From the NCBI GenBank assembly GCA_017860615.1, contig JAGDMU010000009.1:1-64000 (forward strand): a stretch of 64,000 bases of DNA, in the 5' to 3' direction. The notes under the pieces were generated by a model. The model saw nothing but the letters and a program-made list of their open reading frames with translations. It made no database searches and was not told the origin of the DNA. Shown here piece by piece: positions 9,794 to 17,937 of the stretch. This DNA is from Pseudomonadota bacterium (lineage in GTDB: Bacteria > Campylobacterota > Campylobacteria > Campylobacterales > Sulfurospirillaceae). Position numbers and translations under genes: made by a program. Numbering within the stretch: the first letter of the stretch is position 1; the number at the start of each line of letters is the position of its first letter.

Positions 9794-10305
9794 GTAAAGA
9801 CAAAGACGTTATTTTAAATGACGAAATCAGGGCAGCTGAGGTAAGATGTGTTGGTGATGATGGCACACAATACGGCATCATTTCCAGAAGTGAGGCTCTT
9901 GCAAAAGCAGATGAGCTAGGATTAGATCTCGTTTTAATTGCACCTGATGCGAAGCCACCTGTTTGTAAAATTATGAACTATGGCAAGTTTAAGTACCAGC
10001 AAGAAAAGAAGTTAAAAGAGGCACGTAAAAATCAGAAAATCATTGAGATCAAAGAGATCAAACTTTCTGTAAAAATTGCTGCTAATGATGTTAACTATAA
10101 AGTCAAACATGCTAGAGAGTTTTTGGAAGAAGGAAAGCACGTACGTTTTAGAGTTTTTCTAAAAGGTCGTGAGATGTCAAATCCTGAAATTGGTGAGCAA
10201 GTTTTAGAGAGCCTTTGGCCGATGTTAGAAGACATTGCAGAGCGTGAAAAAACGCCAAAGCTTGAAGGACGTTATATTAATATGCTGGTAACACCTAAAA
10301 AATAA
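9790..10305 (+). CDS. infC: Translation initiation factor IF-3
   Basis: A 171-residue factor that binds the 30S subunit and proofreads the start codon. The N-domain contains [19 protein letters not shown], the linker is lysine-rich ([16 protein letters not shown]), and the C-domain has KEIKLS and [12 protein letters not shown]. The start is a TTG at 9790 overlapping the thrS stop, preceded by a GAGGT ribosome-binding site at about 9779. A non-AUG start is notable because IF3 in E. coli represses its own mRNA by discriminating against its AUU start; a similar loop here is inference. Confidence 0.96.
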   Translation: MSKDKDVILNDEIRAAEVRCVGDDGTQYGIISRSEALAKADELGLDLVLIAPDAKPPVCKIMNYGKFKYQQEKKLKEARKNQKIIEIKEIKLSVKIAANDVNYKVKHAREFLEEGKHVRFRVFLKGREMSNPEIGEQVLESLWPMLEDIAEREKTPKLEGRYINMLVTPKK

Positions 10306-10337
10306 CCTGAATTCGTCGTAACCTTTCACTAGTTTTA

Positions 10338-10392
10338 ATCCCCTCTAAGGAAAATTAAGCTATTATAGCCGTTTTCTAATGCTAGAGGGGAT
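10338..10392 (+). promoter_or_regulatory. Inverted repeat flanking a promoter-like loop upstream of rpmI
   Basis: ATCCCCTCTA at 10338-10347 and its exact complement TAGAGGGGAT at 10383-10392 enclose 35 bases containing AAGCTATTATAGCC, where TATTAT (10361-10366) could be a -10 box within its own small palindrome. It may be a terminator/antiterminator of the thrS-infC transcript, an operator, or part of an r-protein leader. No T-tract follows, so simple termination is less likely. Confidence 0.45.
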
Positions 10393-10433
10393 GTTTTCCC
10401 GTTTAGATTTTAGAATAAATACAAGGAGTAAGC

Positions 10434-10628
10434 ATGCCGAAAATGAAAACGGTACGCGGTGCAGCCAAGCGTTTTAGATGCGCAAAGAATAAGATCAAAA
10501 GAGGCGCAGCCTTTAGAAGTCATATTCTTACTAAAAAACCAACGAAAAGAATGCGTGGTTTGAAAGTCGCTAAAACTGTTGATGCACGCGATGAGAAGTC
10601 CGTTAAATTAATGCTTTGTAAAGCGTAA
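10434..10628 (+). CDS. rpmI: 50S ribosomal protein L35
   Basis: A 64-residue, strongly basic protein starting [14 protein letters not shown], typical of L35, with the [12 protein letters not shown] segment. An AAGGAG ribosome-binding site precedes the ATG. The order infC-rpmI-rplT is the classical conserved cluster. Confidence 0.97.
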   Translation: MPKMKTVRGAAKRFRCAKNKIKRGAAFRSHILTKKPTKRMRGLKVAKTVDARDEKSVKLMLCKA

Positions 10629-10642
10629 TTTAAAAAGAGTTT

Positions 10643-10743
10643 TTGACAAGAGTCATTCACCCAACATGTAATGTTCCCCTCGTAATGAGGGTAAGTTCCC
10701 GAGACGGGACACCGACATTGATTTATTTGGTCAAGGAGACACC
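10643..10743 (+). promoter_or_regulatory. Structured rplT leader, candidate L20 autoregulatory RNA
   Basis: Three perfect hairpins follow one another between rpmI and rplT: AACAT/ATGTT (10663-10675), CCCTC/GAGGG (10677-10691) and TCCCG/CGGGA (10697-10709). TTGAC at 10643-10647 can pair with GTCAA at 10730-10734, closing a junction over the AAGGAG ribosome-binding site of rplT. In other bacteria L20 represses its own operon by binding an mRNA that mimics 23S rRNA; that role here is inferred. Confidence 0.55.
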
Positions 10744-11097
10744 ATGGCAAGAGTAAAAACAGGTATCGTCAGAAGAAGACGTCACAAGAAAATTTTAAAG
10801 ATGGCTAGAGGCTTCTTTAGTGGAAGAAGAAAACACTTTAGAAAAGCGAAAGAGCAATTAGAGAGAAGTTTAGTTTATGCATTCCGTGATAGAAGACAGA
10901 AGAAAAGAGATTTTAGAAGACTTTGGATCACACGTATTAATGCAGCATGTAGACTTAACGACATCAGTTACTCACGTTTCATCAATGCTCTAAACAAAGC
11001 CAATATTGATTTAGACAGAAAAATTCTTGCAGATATGGCGATGAATGACCCTGAAGCCTTTGCAACTGTTGTAAAACAAGCAAAAGCAGCGCTTTAA
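10744..11097 (+). CDS. rplT: 50S ribosomal protein L20
   Basis: A 117-residue protein starting [16 protein letters not shown], the standard L20 N-terminus that threads into 23S rRNA, with [16 protein letters not shown] and ITRINAACR in the globular part. It is essential for early 50S assembly. A strong AAGGAG site lies 5 bp before the ATG. A hairpin terminator follows at 11117. Confidence 0.97.
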   Translation: MARVKTGIVRRRRHKKILKMARGFFSGRRKHFRKAKEQLERSLVYAFRDRRQKKRDFRRLWITRINAACRLNDISYSRFINALNKANIDLDRKILADMAMNDPEAFATVVKQAKAAL

Positions 11098-11116
11098 TAG
11101 CACCCCCCCCACCATA

Positions 11117-11143
11117 CAAGATGATGGGTTAACCATCATCTTG
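11117..11143 (+). terminator. Terminator after rplT
   Basis: A perfect 11-bp stem, CAAGATGATGG / CCATCATCTTG, with loop GTTAA. The trailing sequence is only moderately T-rich. A C8 tract (11103-11110) lies between the stop codon and the stem. Confidence 0.75.
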
Positions 11144-11304
11144 TTACTTCTATAAATTATTCCTAATCAAATTTCCTCTTTTAGAATTCACCTAGTCTAT
11201 ATAGTAAAGTTGTGAGTCAAGTTCTTATAATAAATTTTGTTCAGAGATATCTACATAGGATAAAATATTAAATATGATTTGAGAGTTTAAAACTTAAAGC
11301 ATAG

Positions 11305-11327
11305 GCAAGGAGAGGTTTTCTCCTTGC
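11305..11327 (-). terminator. Terminator of ccoG
   Basis: A perfect 9-bp stem GCAAGGAGA/TCTCCTTGC just downstream of the ccoG stop, on the minus strand. Between this hairpin and the rplT terminator (11144-11304) I see only AT-rich sequence without recognisable genes. Confidence 0.6.
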
Positions 11328-11342
11328 ACTCAAGATTGATTT

Positions 11343-12713
11343 TTAAGGCTGAACATCACTCTTTTTAGGATAAATAAAAATAGTATGGCGATCAACAACG
11401 ATTTTTTCTTTCGCATCAACGGCGAATGCTTTAATCGTGATAGGGAGGTCTTCACCTTCTATTTTAAGTTCTTTTGGAATAGAAGAGAGGATAACCACTT
11501 TTTTTACTTTTTCGCCTGCTCTGAGCAAGAAAGGTTCACTAGGTTTATCGATTTTTATATCGCTATGTGAGACTTCAAAGTAATAAAGATGATCTTTTGG
11601 ATCAGTATTTTGGAATAAAAATGTATAGACATTTTCAACTGTTTTACCATCATCAGCCATTTTATAAAGTTGACTTGTGCGATTTATGTTAAGGAGCATA
11701 TACTCTTTTTGTGTACCCATTGCAAACAGTCCAATGAGAGCTAGTGTAAGAGCGACCATATAAGCGATGGTTCTAAAGCGGAAGTATTCTGTTTTTGTCC
11801 CTTTTTCTGCTGCATTTGAGCTAGTCCATGTAATCAAAGAAGCTTTACCCAATTTTTCCATAACAGGGGTACACGCATCGGCACATTCTAAACAGTTAAT
11901 ACATTCTAATTGCATACCTTTACGAATATCGATGTGTGTAGGGCATACTCGTACACAGGCTTCACATCCTGTACAATCATCGGTTGCTAAAGGAGGTTTA
12001 CTGCTAAGTTTGATACCTTTTGCATCATAGATTTGACCGCCACGTTTTTCATCATAAATGGTTTGAATCGTATTTTCATCAAAGAGTGCAGATTGTATAC
12101 GTGCATAAGGGCAGATATAGACACAAAAATTCTCTTTAAGCGAAACAATGTCATAGACTAAAAATGCAGAAATACCGATCAAAAAGCCATACATCACGCT
12201 GTTTTCAAGAGGTTCTTTAAGATAAACAAAAAAGTCTTCTGGAGGAATAAAATACCATAAGAAATTTGATGCTGCTAGAAAAGCCAACGCAGTCCAAATG
12301 AGAACAGCAAGGATACGTTTACCCATTTGTCCTTCTTCTGGTTCTTTTTGTTTGTTATTAATATTTTTACGAATTCCCAGAAGCTTGGTCTGAATGAGAT
12401 CACGGAAAATAACTCTGAAAATCGTTTGTGGACAGGACCAACCACACCAAACACGACCGCCGAGCGTTGTGATAAAAAAGATGCCTAAGAAAAAAAGCAT
12501 GATTACAAAAGGCATCAAATAGAGCTCTTGCATATCAAACGTTGTAAAAAGAAGGTGGAGTTGTTTTTTATCAAAGCTGAGTAAAAAGAAATGATTTCCT
12601 TCAATACGAATAAATGGCAATATAAGCGCTATAAGCGTAATAATGCCAAAACTAATGTAGCGTTTCGACCTATAGTAAGTAGGTTGAATTGAACAATCGC
12701 TATTACAATTCAT
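11343..12713 (-). CDS. ccoG: CcoG/FixG-type membrane ferredoxin, cytochrome c oxidase accessory protein
   Basis: About 456 residues. It has several N-terminal TM helices with a WCGWSCPQTIFR motif, two ferredoxin-type 4Fe-4S clusters (CTGCEACVRVCP and CINCLECADAC), a late TM helix and a C-terminal periplasmic Ig-like FixG domain. CcoG reduces Cu(II) during assembly of cbb3-type cytochrome oxidase. The start is placed at 12713, where AAGGAATACATC precedes ATG and the protein begins MNCNSDCS; a longer in-frame reading would overlap the upstream gene by 68 bp. The gene is not next to ccoNOPQ but is coupled (11-bp overlap) to a recombinase-like regulator. Confidence 0.9.
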   Translation of the reverse strand: MNCNSDCSIQPTYYRSKRYISFGIITLIALILPFIRIEGNHFFLLSFDKKQLHLLFTTFDMQELYLMPFVIMLFFLGIFFITTLGGRVWCGWSCPQTIFRVIFRDLIQTKLLGIRKNINNKQKEPEEGQMGKRILAVLIWTALAFLAASNFLWYFIPPEDFFVYLKEPLENSVMYGFLIGISAFLVYDIVSLKENFCVYICPYARIQSALFDENTIQTIYDEKRGGQIYDAKGIKLSSKPPLATDDCTGCEACVRVCPTHIDIRKGMQLECINCLECADACTPVMEKLGKASLITWTSSNAAEKGTKTEYFRFRTIAYMVALTLALIGLFAMGTQKEYMLLNINRTSQLYKMADDGKTVENVYTFLFQNTDPKDHLYYFEVSHSDIKIDKPSEPFLLRAGEKVKKVVILSSIPKELKIEGEDLPITIKAFAVDAKEKIVVDRHTIFIYPKKSDVQP

Positions 12714-13401
12714 GATGTATTCCTTCTGTGTGATCTGTAGGTTGCTTAATAAGTGAACACTCTTTGGCAACGTGAGATTTTGTAAGCATAAGTGGCTGTT
12801 TACGGGATGATTGAAGTAGGGTCATTTTTGCTTTAACAAGCTCTTTAAGGCCCCTTGAATTGACATAATCCTTTAAGGAAGTACGACTTACCTGTAAAAT
12901 TTTTGCAATTTCACTGATAGAAGTACGATTCTCAAGAAATTCAATAATTTGAGGACGATAGGCATCAAATTTAGATTTAGACATACGTCCTTTTGGTCTT
13001 CCTTGCGCCTTTTCTTTATCCAGTTTTTTATTGAGTTCTCTTTGTTTGACAAGCAGATCAAGAAGAACCAAAGGTTTAGAGTCAACATGAATGCAGATAT
13101 TAACATCGGCAATATGAACTGAAATAGAACGCGTGAGTAAACATTCAAAGATTTTGACCAATTCTTCGACATGATTAGAGAAGGTCAAGAGATCAAAGAT
13201 GATAATATGATCGTTCTTTGAAAGGGATCGTAAAAAACCTTTAAACTCTTTGCGCTCTTCAAGTTCAAGCGTTGGGTCTGAGTTCTCAATCTCCGTAGTA
13301 TCAATTTTGAGATCGTGGTGATGAGCGTATTTTAAGATCTGTTTTTGTTGAACGACGATTGGAGCGTTATCGCTTCTGCTTTTTAAAAGGACAATATTCA
13401 T
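12703..13401 (-). CDS. Serine-recombinase-like regulator with degenerate catalytic site and C-terminal HTH
   Basis: The 232-residue protein has the fold pattern of a small serine resolvase/invertase. The first strand is followed by VVQQKQILKYA, then a KEFKGFLRSLSKNDHIIIF segment, and finally a Hin-like tail GRPKGRMSKSKFD with the HTH SISEIAKILQVSRTSLKDYV. The segment that should read DRLxRS reads DLLTFS, so both catalytic arginines are lost, and the usual Arg-Val-Ser entry motif is KSRS. It is therefore unlikely to cut DNA and more likely a transcription regulator. It is co-transcribed with ccoG and has repeated ATTGAC/GTCAAT half-sites upstream. Confidence 0.75.
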   Translation of the reverse strand: MNIVLLKSRSDNAPIVVQQKQILKYAHHHDLKIDTTEIENSDPTLELEERKEFKGFLRSLSKNDHIIIFDLLTFSNHVEELVKIFECLLTRSISVHIADVNICIHVDSKPLVLLDLLVKQRELNKKLDKEKAQGRPKGRMSKSKFDAYRPQIIEFLENRTSISEIAKILQVSRTSLKDYVNSRGLKELVKAKMTLLQSSRKQPLMLTKSHVAKECSLIKQPTDHTEGIHHEL

Positions 13402-13447
13402 AAAAATGTCACCTTTTTATCATTTGGATAAGCGAAAGTATACAGAC

Positions 13448-13490
13448 ATTGACGTAGAAAGTCAATATTAAATTGTGTTTTTACGTCAAT
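13448..13490. promoter_or_regulatory. Candidate operator upstream of the recombinase-like gene
   Basis: ATTGACGTA (13448-13456) and TACGTCAAT (13482-13490) form a perfect 9-bp inverted repeat. A third half-site GTCAAT at 13461-13466 makes a second palindrome, ATTGAC-N7-GTCAAT. The spacing does not fit an FNR box. Autoregulation by the adjacent HTH protein is a natural inference. Confidence 0.45.
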
Positions 13491-13559
13491 ATGATAATGA
13501 AAAGAGGTGAACTATAGAAGTAGTCAAACTTTTTAAGCTTACATGATAAAGGAGTTCGG

Positions 13560-13565
13560 TACAAT
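13560..13565 (+). promoter_or_regulatory. -10 box of rpsU
   Basis: TACAAT 38 bp upstream of the rpsU ATG; a GGTGG ribosome-binding region follows. Confidence 0.5.
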
Positions 13566-13602
13566 GCAACCCTAAATTCATCAGAAAGGTGGTGGATAGA
13601 GT

Positions 13603-13815
13603 ATGCCAGGAATTAAAGTACATCCTAACGATTCGTTTGACGAAGCGTATAGAAAGTTTAAAAAACAAGTTGATCGTAACCTAGTTGTAACTGAAGTGCG
13701 TGCAAGACGTTTCTATGAAACAGCAACAGAAAAACGCAAAAAAGATAAAATTAGTGCGCGCAAAAAACAGTTGAAAAGACTTTATATGCTTCGCCGTTAC
13801 GAGTCGAGACTCTAA
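13603..13815 (+). CDS. rpsU: 30S ribosomal protein S21
   Basis: A 70-residue protein starting [25 protein letters not shown], typical of S21, with a basic C-terminal half ([18 protein letters not shown]). S21 aids mRNA binding on the 30S platform. A 10-bp terminator hairpin follows directly. The next genes follow the Campylobacter Cj0370-Cj0374 order, with one HTH gene in between. Confidence 0.96.
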   Translation: MPGIKVHPNDSFDEAYRKFKKQVDRNLVVTEVRARRFYETATEKRKKDKISARKKQLKRLYMLRRYESRL

Positions 13816-13822
13816 CACACAC

Positions 13823-13855
13823 AGCCAAGAAGTTAGCTTCTTGGCTTCTCTTCTT
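13823..13855 (+). terminator. Terminator after rpsU
   Basis: A perfect 10-bp stem AGCCAAGAAG/CTTCTTGGCT with a TTAG loop, followed by the pyrimidine-rich TCTCTTCTT. Confidence 0.8.
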
Positions 13856-13948
13856 AACCCCATAAAAAACTTTCTCAAAATAAACTAATCAAAGCTGTGA
13901 TAACATAAGAGCAAATATATTTCTCTTTGTTAGCAAAAGGGTTACAAG

Positions 13949-14671
13949 ATGGATAAAAAACTAACGGTTATTGAGGCGGCAAAGCTTTTAGGTGTGAGTA
14001 AAGAGGCTATCTACAATCGTTTGCGAAGAGGCTCCTTACAAAGTGTTGTCGAAAATGGTGTAAAGTATATTTTACTAACAAAAAGTAGTCTCAAAGAAGG
14101 ACCCTCGGCACGCAAAATTGAAAGTGCTGCCACGGAGAGTGCTTATGTTGAACTTTTGAAAGTTCAGCTTGAAGAGATGAAACTTAAAAATGAAAAGCTG
14201 GAAGCAGATAAAGAGCGACTCATTGCCGATAAAGAGCGTCTCTTGATTGAATCAAAAGAAAAAATTGAGATGATCTATAAAGAGAGAGACGAACAGCTTA
14301 AAGCCATTCTCACGTTAGCCAATAGACAAATAACCCATACAAGCAATGATACAGTAACAGCAGCTGCTCACACGCCAAATCCAAATAACACTACATCAAA
14401 AAATCCTATTGTCTCACCTTATGCTTTTGAAGAGGCAGATGTCCTTGATGAAGAAGATGAGGGCAAGGTTGTGGAAGATATGTTTGAATCGTACAGTGAC
14501 TGGAGAGACTTACGTAGTTATCTTAAAGAAAAGGGATTTTCAAAAAAAGAGAAGCAACACATTAGCGATAAGATTGGTAGAAAAGTAGGTCAGTTAAATG
14601 ATGTCATGGATAAAAATGGCAAACTTTTTATCAAAAAAGGGAAAAAGCTTAAAGAGATATTGGGAGAATAA
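13949..14671 (+). CDS. Excisionase/MerR-type HTH protein with coiled coil
   Basis: 240 residues. The N-terminus (residues 3-45) is a MerR/excisionase-like winged HTH: LTVIEAAKLLGVSKEAIYNRLRRG. A charged coiled coil with repeated KLEADKERLIADKERL units spans about residues 70-125. A low-complexity Thr/Asn linker and an acidic patch lead to a basic C-terminal domain (SDWRDLRSYLKEKGFSKKEK). The target is unknown. It sits 6 bp upstream of the UPF0323 lipoprotein gene, so it is co-transcribed with an envelope gene. It may be a nucleoid or membrane-linked DNA-binding protein, which is inference. Confidence 0.7.
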   Translation: MDKKLTVIEAAKLLGVSKEAIYNRLRRGSLQSVVENGVKYILLTKSSLKEGPSARKIESAATESAYVELLKVQLEEMKLKNEKLEADKERLIADKERLLIESKEKIEMIYKERDEQLKAILTLANRQITHTSNDTVTAAAHTPNPNNTTSKNPIVSPYAFEEADVLDEEDEGKVVEDMFESYSDWRDLRSYLKEKGFSKKEKQHISDKIGRKVGQLNDVMDKNGKLFIKKGKKLKEILGE

Positions 14672-14677
14672 AAAAAG

Positions 14678-15307
14678 ATGAAGTATATTCGTAAAATTTC
14701 AGATTATATGATTGCTGGCGGAATGGGTGTTCTTGTTATCGCCAGTATGCAAGGGTGTGATCAAAAAGAGGAAAACAAAAATGTTTTAGCGGATGCGGCC
14801 AAAACACAAGGTGCACTTGTCATTGTTGATGAAAGTGCTACAGGTGAGTATAAAATTGCAGAAGAGTACCCCAGTTCAACAACGCGAGTTATTGTGCGAA
14901 AACCTGATGGAAGTGAGCGCATTTTATCGCAAACAGAAATTGATGCACTGGTTAAAGAAGAGGCCGCTAAAATTGATAATAACACCTCAGCACTTACCAA
15001 TCCTAGCATGAGTTCTGGTCAAATGGGGCTAGGAGGCATTTTACTCTCCAGTATTGCAGGTGCTATGATTGGTAGTTGGATTGGTAATAAACTTTTTAAT
15101 AACCAAAATTATCAGAATCAGCGCGCAGCAAGTTATAAATCTCCACAGGCATACTCACGCAGTACAACCAGCTTTAATAAGCCTATGACAACTACAGGTA
15201 CCAGTAGTACGAGCAAAAGTAGTGGTTTTTTTGGATCAAGTTCAGGAAGTAGTACCTCAAGCAGTGGCACAACAAGTTCAAGTACACCAACCAGTTCAGG
15301 AAGTTAA
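14678..15307 (+). CDS. UPF0323 family lipoprotein
   Basis: 209 residues with a membrane-entry segment ending in the lipobox-like ASMQGC near residues 22-27, then a globular part (GEYKIAEEYPSSTTRV...), a glycine-rich hydrophobic helix (GLGGILLSSIAGAMIGSWIG) and a Ser/Thr/Gly low-complexity tail. This matches the UPF0323 lipoproteins of Campylobacter and Helicobacter (Cj0371-type), whose function is not settled. It is followed 2 bp later by the ATP-grasp gene, as in Campylobacter. Confidence 0.85.
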   Translation: MKYIRKISDYMIAGGMGVLVIASMQGCDQKEENKNVLADAAKTQGALVIVDESATGEYKIAEEYPSSTTRVIVRKPDGSERILSQTEIDALVKEEAAKIDNNTSALTNPSMSSGQMGLGGILLSSIAGAMIGSWIGNKLFNNQNYQNQRAASYKSPQAYSRSTTSFNKPMTTTGTSSTSKSSGFFGSSSGSSTSSSGTTSSSTPTSSGS

Positions 15308-15309
15308 GT

Positions 15310-16491
15310 ATGTTACATGTAGAAAAAATTAAACCCCTCAGTAAAGAATTTTTAGAATCCATTGGATTTTATTGGCATACGGACGCTGATAAAACATCGT
15401 ATGTTGCAGATGAGTTAGTCCTTGTCAGTAATGATGAGGTAGAAGCTTACTATGAAGCGGCTAATGAACTCTACGATATGTTTGCAGAAGCAGGTCAATA
15501 TGTCATTGACAATAACCTCTTTCATGAACTCAATATCCCCTTCAATTTAGTCGAACTTATTAAAAATTCATGGGCTAATGATGTTCATTGGCATTTGTAC
15601 GGTCGATTTGATTTTGCAGGTGGTGTGGATGGAAAGCCCATTAAACTGATAGAATTTAATGCAGATACCCCAACATCACTGTATGAAACAGCAATCATTC
15701 AATGGGCGATGCTCAAAGCCAATGGCATGGATGAAGCAAAGCAGTTTAATACCGTTTTTGAAGCGCTTAAAGAGAATTTCAAACGTCTTGTTGTGCTTGG
15801 TGGCGATACTGAAGACTTTGCGAAGTACTATGATGGCTGGAAAATTCTTTTTTCTTCCATTCGTGGAAATATCGAAGATGAAAATACGACAAGGCTTCTC
15901 CAAAGTGCAGCCAATGAGGCTGGGTTTCATACTGATTTTGCGTATGTCGATGAGGTAGGATTTAATGGAGAAGAAGGCATTTTTAAAGGTGATGAGAATT
16001 TTGAATTTTGGTTCAAACTCATTCCTTGGGAAAACATTGCGATAGAAGAGGGTGATTTGGCACTTTTACTTGATGAAATCGTACAAGAGCAACGAGCCAT
16101 CATTCTTAATCCTGCCTATACACTTCTATTTCAAAGCAAAGCGTTTATGAAAGTGCTGTGGGATTTGTTCCCAAATCATCCACTGTTGCTTGAGACGTCG
16201 TATGAACCACTCAAAGGGAAGAAACAGGTTGAAAAGAGAGCCTTTGGACGAGAAGGGGCTAACACGATTATTTATGATGCTGATATGTCTGTTATGGCTA
16301 AAACGGAAGGTGAATATGGCAATTTTAAACCCATTTATCAAGAATATGTAGAGCTTCCAAAAGATAGTGAAGGTAAATCGTACCAAGCTGGGGTTTTCTT
16401 TGCGTATGAAGGATGTGGACTTGGGTTTAGACGAGGAGGGCTTATTATGGAAAACTTCTCAAAATTTGTGGGTCACCGCATAAAGGACTAA
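15310..16491 (+). CDS. Glutathionylspermidine synthase-like ATP-grasp protein
   Basis: A 393-residue protein of the GspS C-terminal/YgiC/YjfC family (ATP-grasp). Recognisable segments are the HLYGRFDF and IKLIEFNADTPTSLYE active-site region and, near the C-terminus, KRAFGREGANT and VFFAYEGCGLGFRRGG. Family members ligate a peptide carboxylate to an amine; stand-alone versions like this lack the amidase domain and their substrate is unknown. Tight packing (2 bp after the UPF0323 gene, 3 bp before the dehydrogenase) supports an operon with a shared envelope or metabolic role. Confidence 0.85.
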   Translation: MLHVEKIKPLSKEFLESIGFYWHTDADKTSYVADELVLVSNDEVEAYYEAANELYDMFAEAGQYVIDNNLFHELNIPFNLVELIKNSWANDVHWHLYGRFDFAGGVDGKPIKLIEFNADTPTSLYETAIIQWAMLKANGMDEAKQFNTVFEALKENFKRLVVLGGDTEDFAKYYDGWKILFSSIRGNIEDENTTRLLQSAANEAGFHTDFAYVDEVGFNGEEGIFKGDENFEFWFKLIPWENIAIEEGDLALLLDEIVQEQRAIILNPAYTLLFQSKAFMKVLWDLFPNHPLLLETSYEPLKGKKQVEKRAFGREGANTIIYDADMSVMAKTEGEYGNFKPIYQEYVELPKDSEGKSYQAGVFFAYEGCGLGFRRGGLIMENFSKFVGHRIKD

Positions 16492-16494
16492 TCT

Positions 16495-17427
16495 ATGAAA
16501 ATCGTTTTTTTAGATGCTAAAACTATGGGTAGTGATATTGATTTAAGTCTTTTTCAACAATTTGGAATGTTTGAGGCGTTTGAGACAACAGCAATGCCTG
16601 AACGAATCAAGCATATTGGCGATGCAAAGATCGTACTTACTAATAAAGTTCTTATTGATAAAGAAGTGATGGATGAATGCCCTAATTTAGGGCTTATTTG
16701 CATTACCGCTACAGGTATGAACAATGTCGATTTAGAATATGCCAAACAAAAAGGGATTGTGGTTAAAAATGTTGCGGGTTATTCAACAGCATCTGTAGCG
16801 CAAACAACGTTTATGTTAGTTTTGAGCCTTCTGGGGCAGTGTGGTTATTATGATCAGTATGTGAAGTCAGGTGGTTGGACAAAAAGCCCTATGTATACGC
16901 ACATAGATCGTCCTTTTTGGGAAATTAAAGGGAAGCGTTGGGGTATTATTGGCTTAGGAACGATTGGCAAAGAAGTTGCCAAAATTGCAACCGCGTTTGG
17001 GGCACATGTTGTTTATTTTTCAGCCAGTGGCGCAAATAAAGATGCGGGATATGAGCAAGTAACTTTAGCGTCAATGATGCAAATATGTGACATTATCTCG
17101 ATTCACGCACCGCTTAATGAGCATACCAAAAATTTAATCGCTAAAGAGCAATTAAATCAGATGAAAAAAGGTGCCATTTTAGTTAACGTAGGGCGTGGTG
17201 GAATTGTAAATGAGACAGATCTTTTAGAAGTGATTGATGCAAAAGAGATTTTTGTAGGGTTAGATGTATTGAGTGTTGAGCCAATGATAGAGAATCATCC
17301 TCTTTTAAAGGTAAAGCATCCTGAACGTCTCATCATTACGCCACATATTGCATGGGCAAGTGTTGAAGCAAGAGCGGAATTGATGCGACTTGTAGGTGAA
17401 AATATCAAAGAATTTATAAGACAATAA
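16495..17427 (+). CDS. D-2-hydroxyacid dehydrogenase (NAD-dependent)
   Basis: 310 residues. The Rossmann motif is GIIGLGTIGKEVA. The catalytic triad is visible as Arg in VNVGRGGIVNETDL, Glu in LDVLSVEP and His in ITPHIAW. It reduces a 2-keto acid or oxidises a D-2-hydroxyacid; the substrate is not evident (hydroxypyruvate and glycerate dehydrogenases are close relatives). It matches Cj0373 by position. Confidence 0.9.
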   Translation: MKIVFLDAKTMGSDIDLSLFQQFGMFEAFETTAMPERIKHIGDAKIVLTNKVLIDKEVMDECPNLGLICITATGMNNVDLEYAKQKGIVVKNVAGYSTASVAQTTFMLVLSLLGQCGYYDQYVKSGGWTKSPMYTHIDRPFWEIKGKRWGIIGLGTIGKEVAKIATAFGAHVVYFSASGANKDAGYEQVTLASMMQICDIISIHAPLNEHTKNLIAKEQLNQMKKGAILVNVGRGGIVNETDLLEVIDAKEIFVGLDVLSVEPMIENHPLLKVKHPERLIITPHIAWASVEARAELMRLVGENIKEFIRQ

Positions 17428-17436
17428 GGAGAAAAA

Positions 17437-17934
17437 ATGGCAAAAGAGCATAGTTTTGACATTAGTGCGGAGATAGACAAACAAAAGTTTAAAGATGCGT
17501 ACGAACAGGCTAAAAAAGTCATCACAAACCGATGGGATTTTAAAGGCATTACGTGTGAGTTTGACCATAATGAGAAAGCTAAAACCGTTACACTTCTGAC
17601 CACAACAGACAGTAAAGCAGATGCAATGGTAGAAGCACTAATCTCTGAATCAATCAAACGCGATATCTCTTCTAAAGCACTTAAAGAGACGAAACGAGAG
17701 GTAGCAGGTGGCAATAAAACCAAAGTAACGGTTAGTATTGTGGATGCGATTTCCAGTGAAGATGCCAAAAAAATTGTGAAAGAGATCAAAGAGCTTAAAC
17801 TCAAAGTACAAGCTTCGATTCGCGGCGATGTCGTCCGTGTCGAAGGTAAAGCAATTGACGATTTGCAAGAGGCGATTAAAGCCATTCGTGGATGTGACTT
17901 TGATTTCCCTGTAAACTTTACCAATCTTAAATAG
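17437..17934 (+). CDS. yajQ: YajQ family nucleotide-binding protein (UPF0234)
   Basis: 165 residues starting MAKEHSFDISAEIDKQKFKD, followed by TNRWDFKG, typical of YajQ. Two ferredoxin-like half domains and the C-terminal RVEGKAIDDLQEAIKAIRG are present. In Xanthomonas a family member binds cyclic di-GMP; function here is not established. A GGAG site precedes the ATG. Confidence 0.93.
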   Translation: MAKEHSFDISAEIDKQKFKDAYEQAKKVITNRWDFKGITCEFDHNEKAKTVTLLTTTDSKADAMVEALISESIKRDISSKALKETKREVAGGNKTKVTVSIVDAISSEDAKKIVKEIKELKLKVQASIRGDVVRVEGKAIDDLQEAIKAIRGCDFDFPVNFTNLK

Positions 17935-17937
17935 TGC

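Noticed and set aside
11103-11110. C8 homopolymer as a phase-variable switch
   Set aside because: It lies between the rplT stop and its terminator, not in a coding region or promoter, so slippage would have no evident effect.
12703-13401. Resolvase-like gene as a sign of a mobile element or invertible segment
   Set aside because: No inverted repeats, transposase, att-like duplications or atypical composition nearby; catalytic residues are missing and the gene overlaps ccoG.
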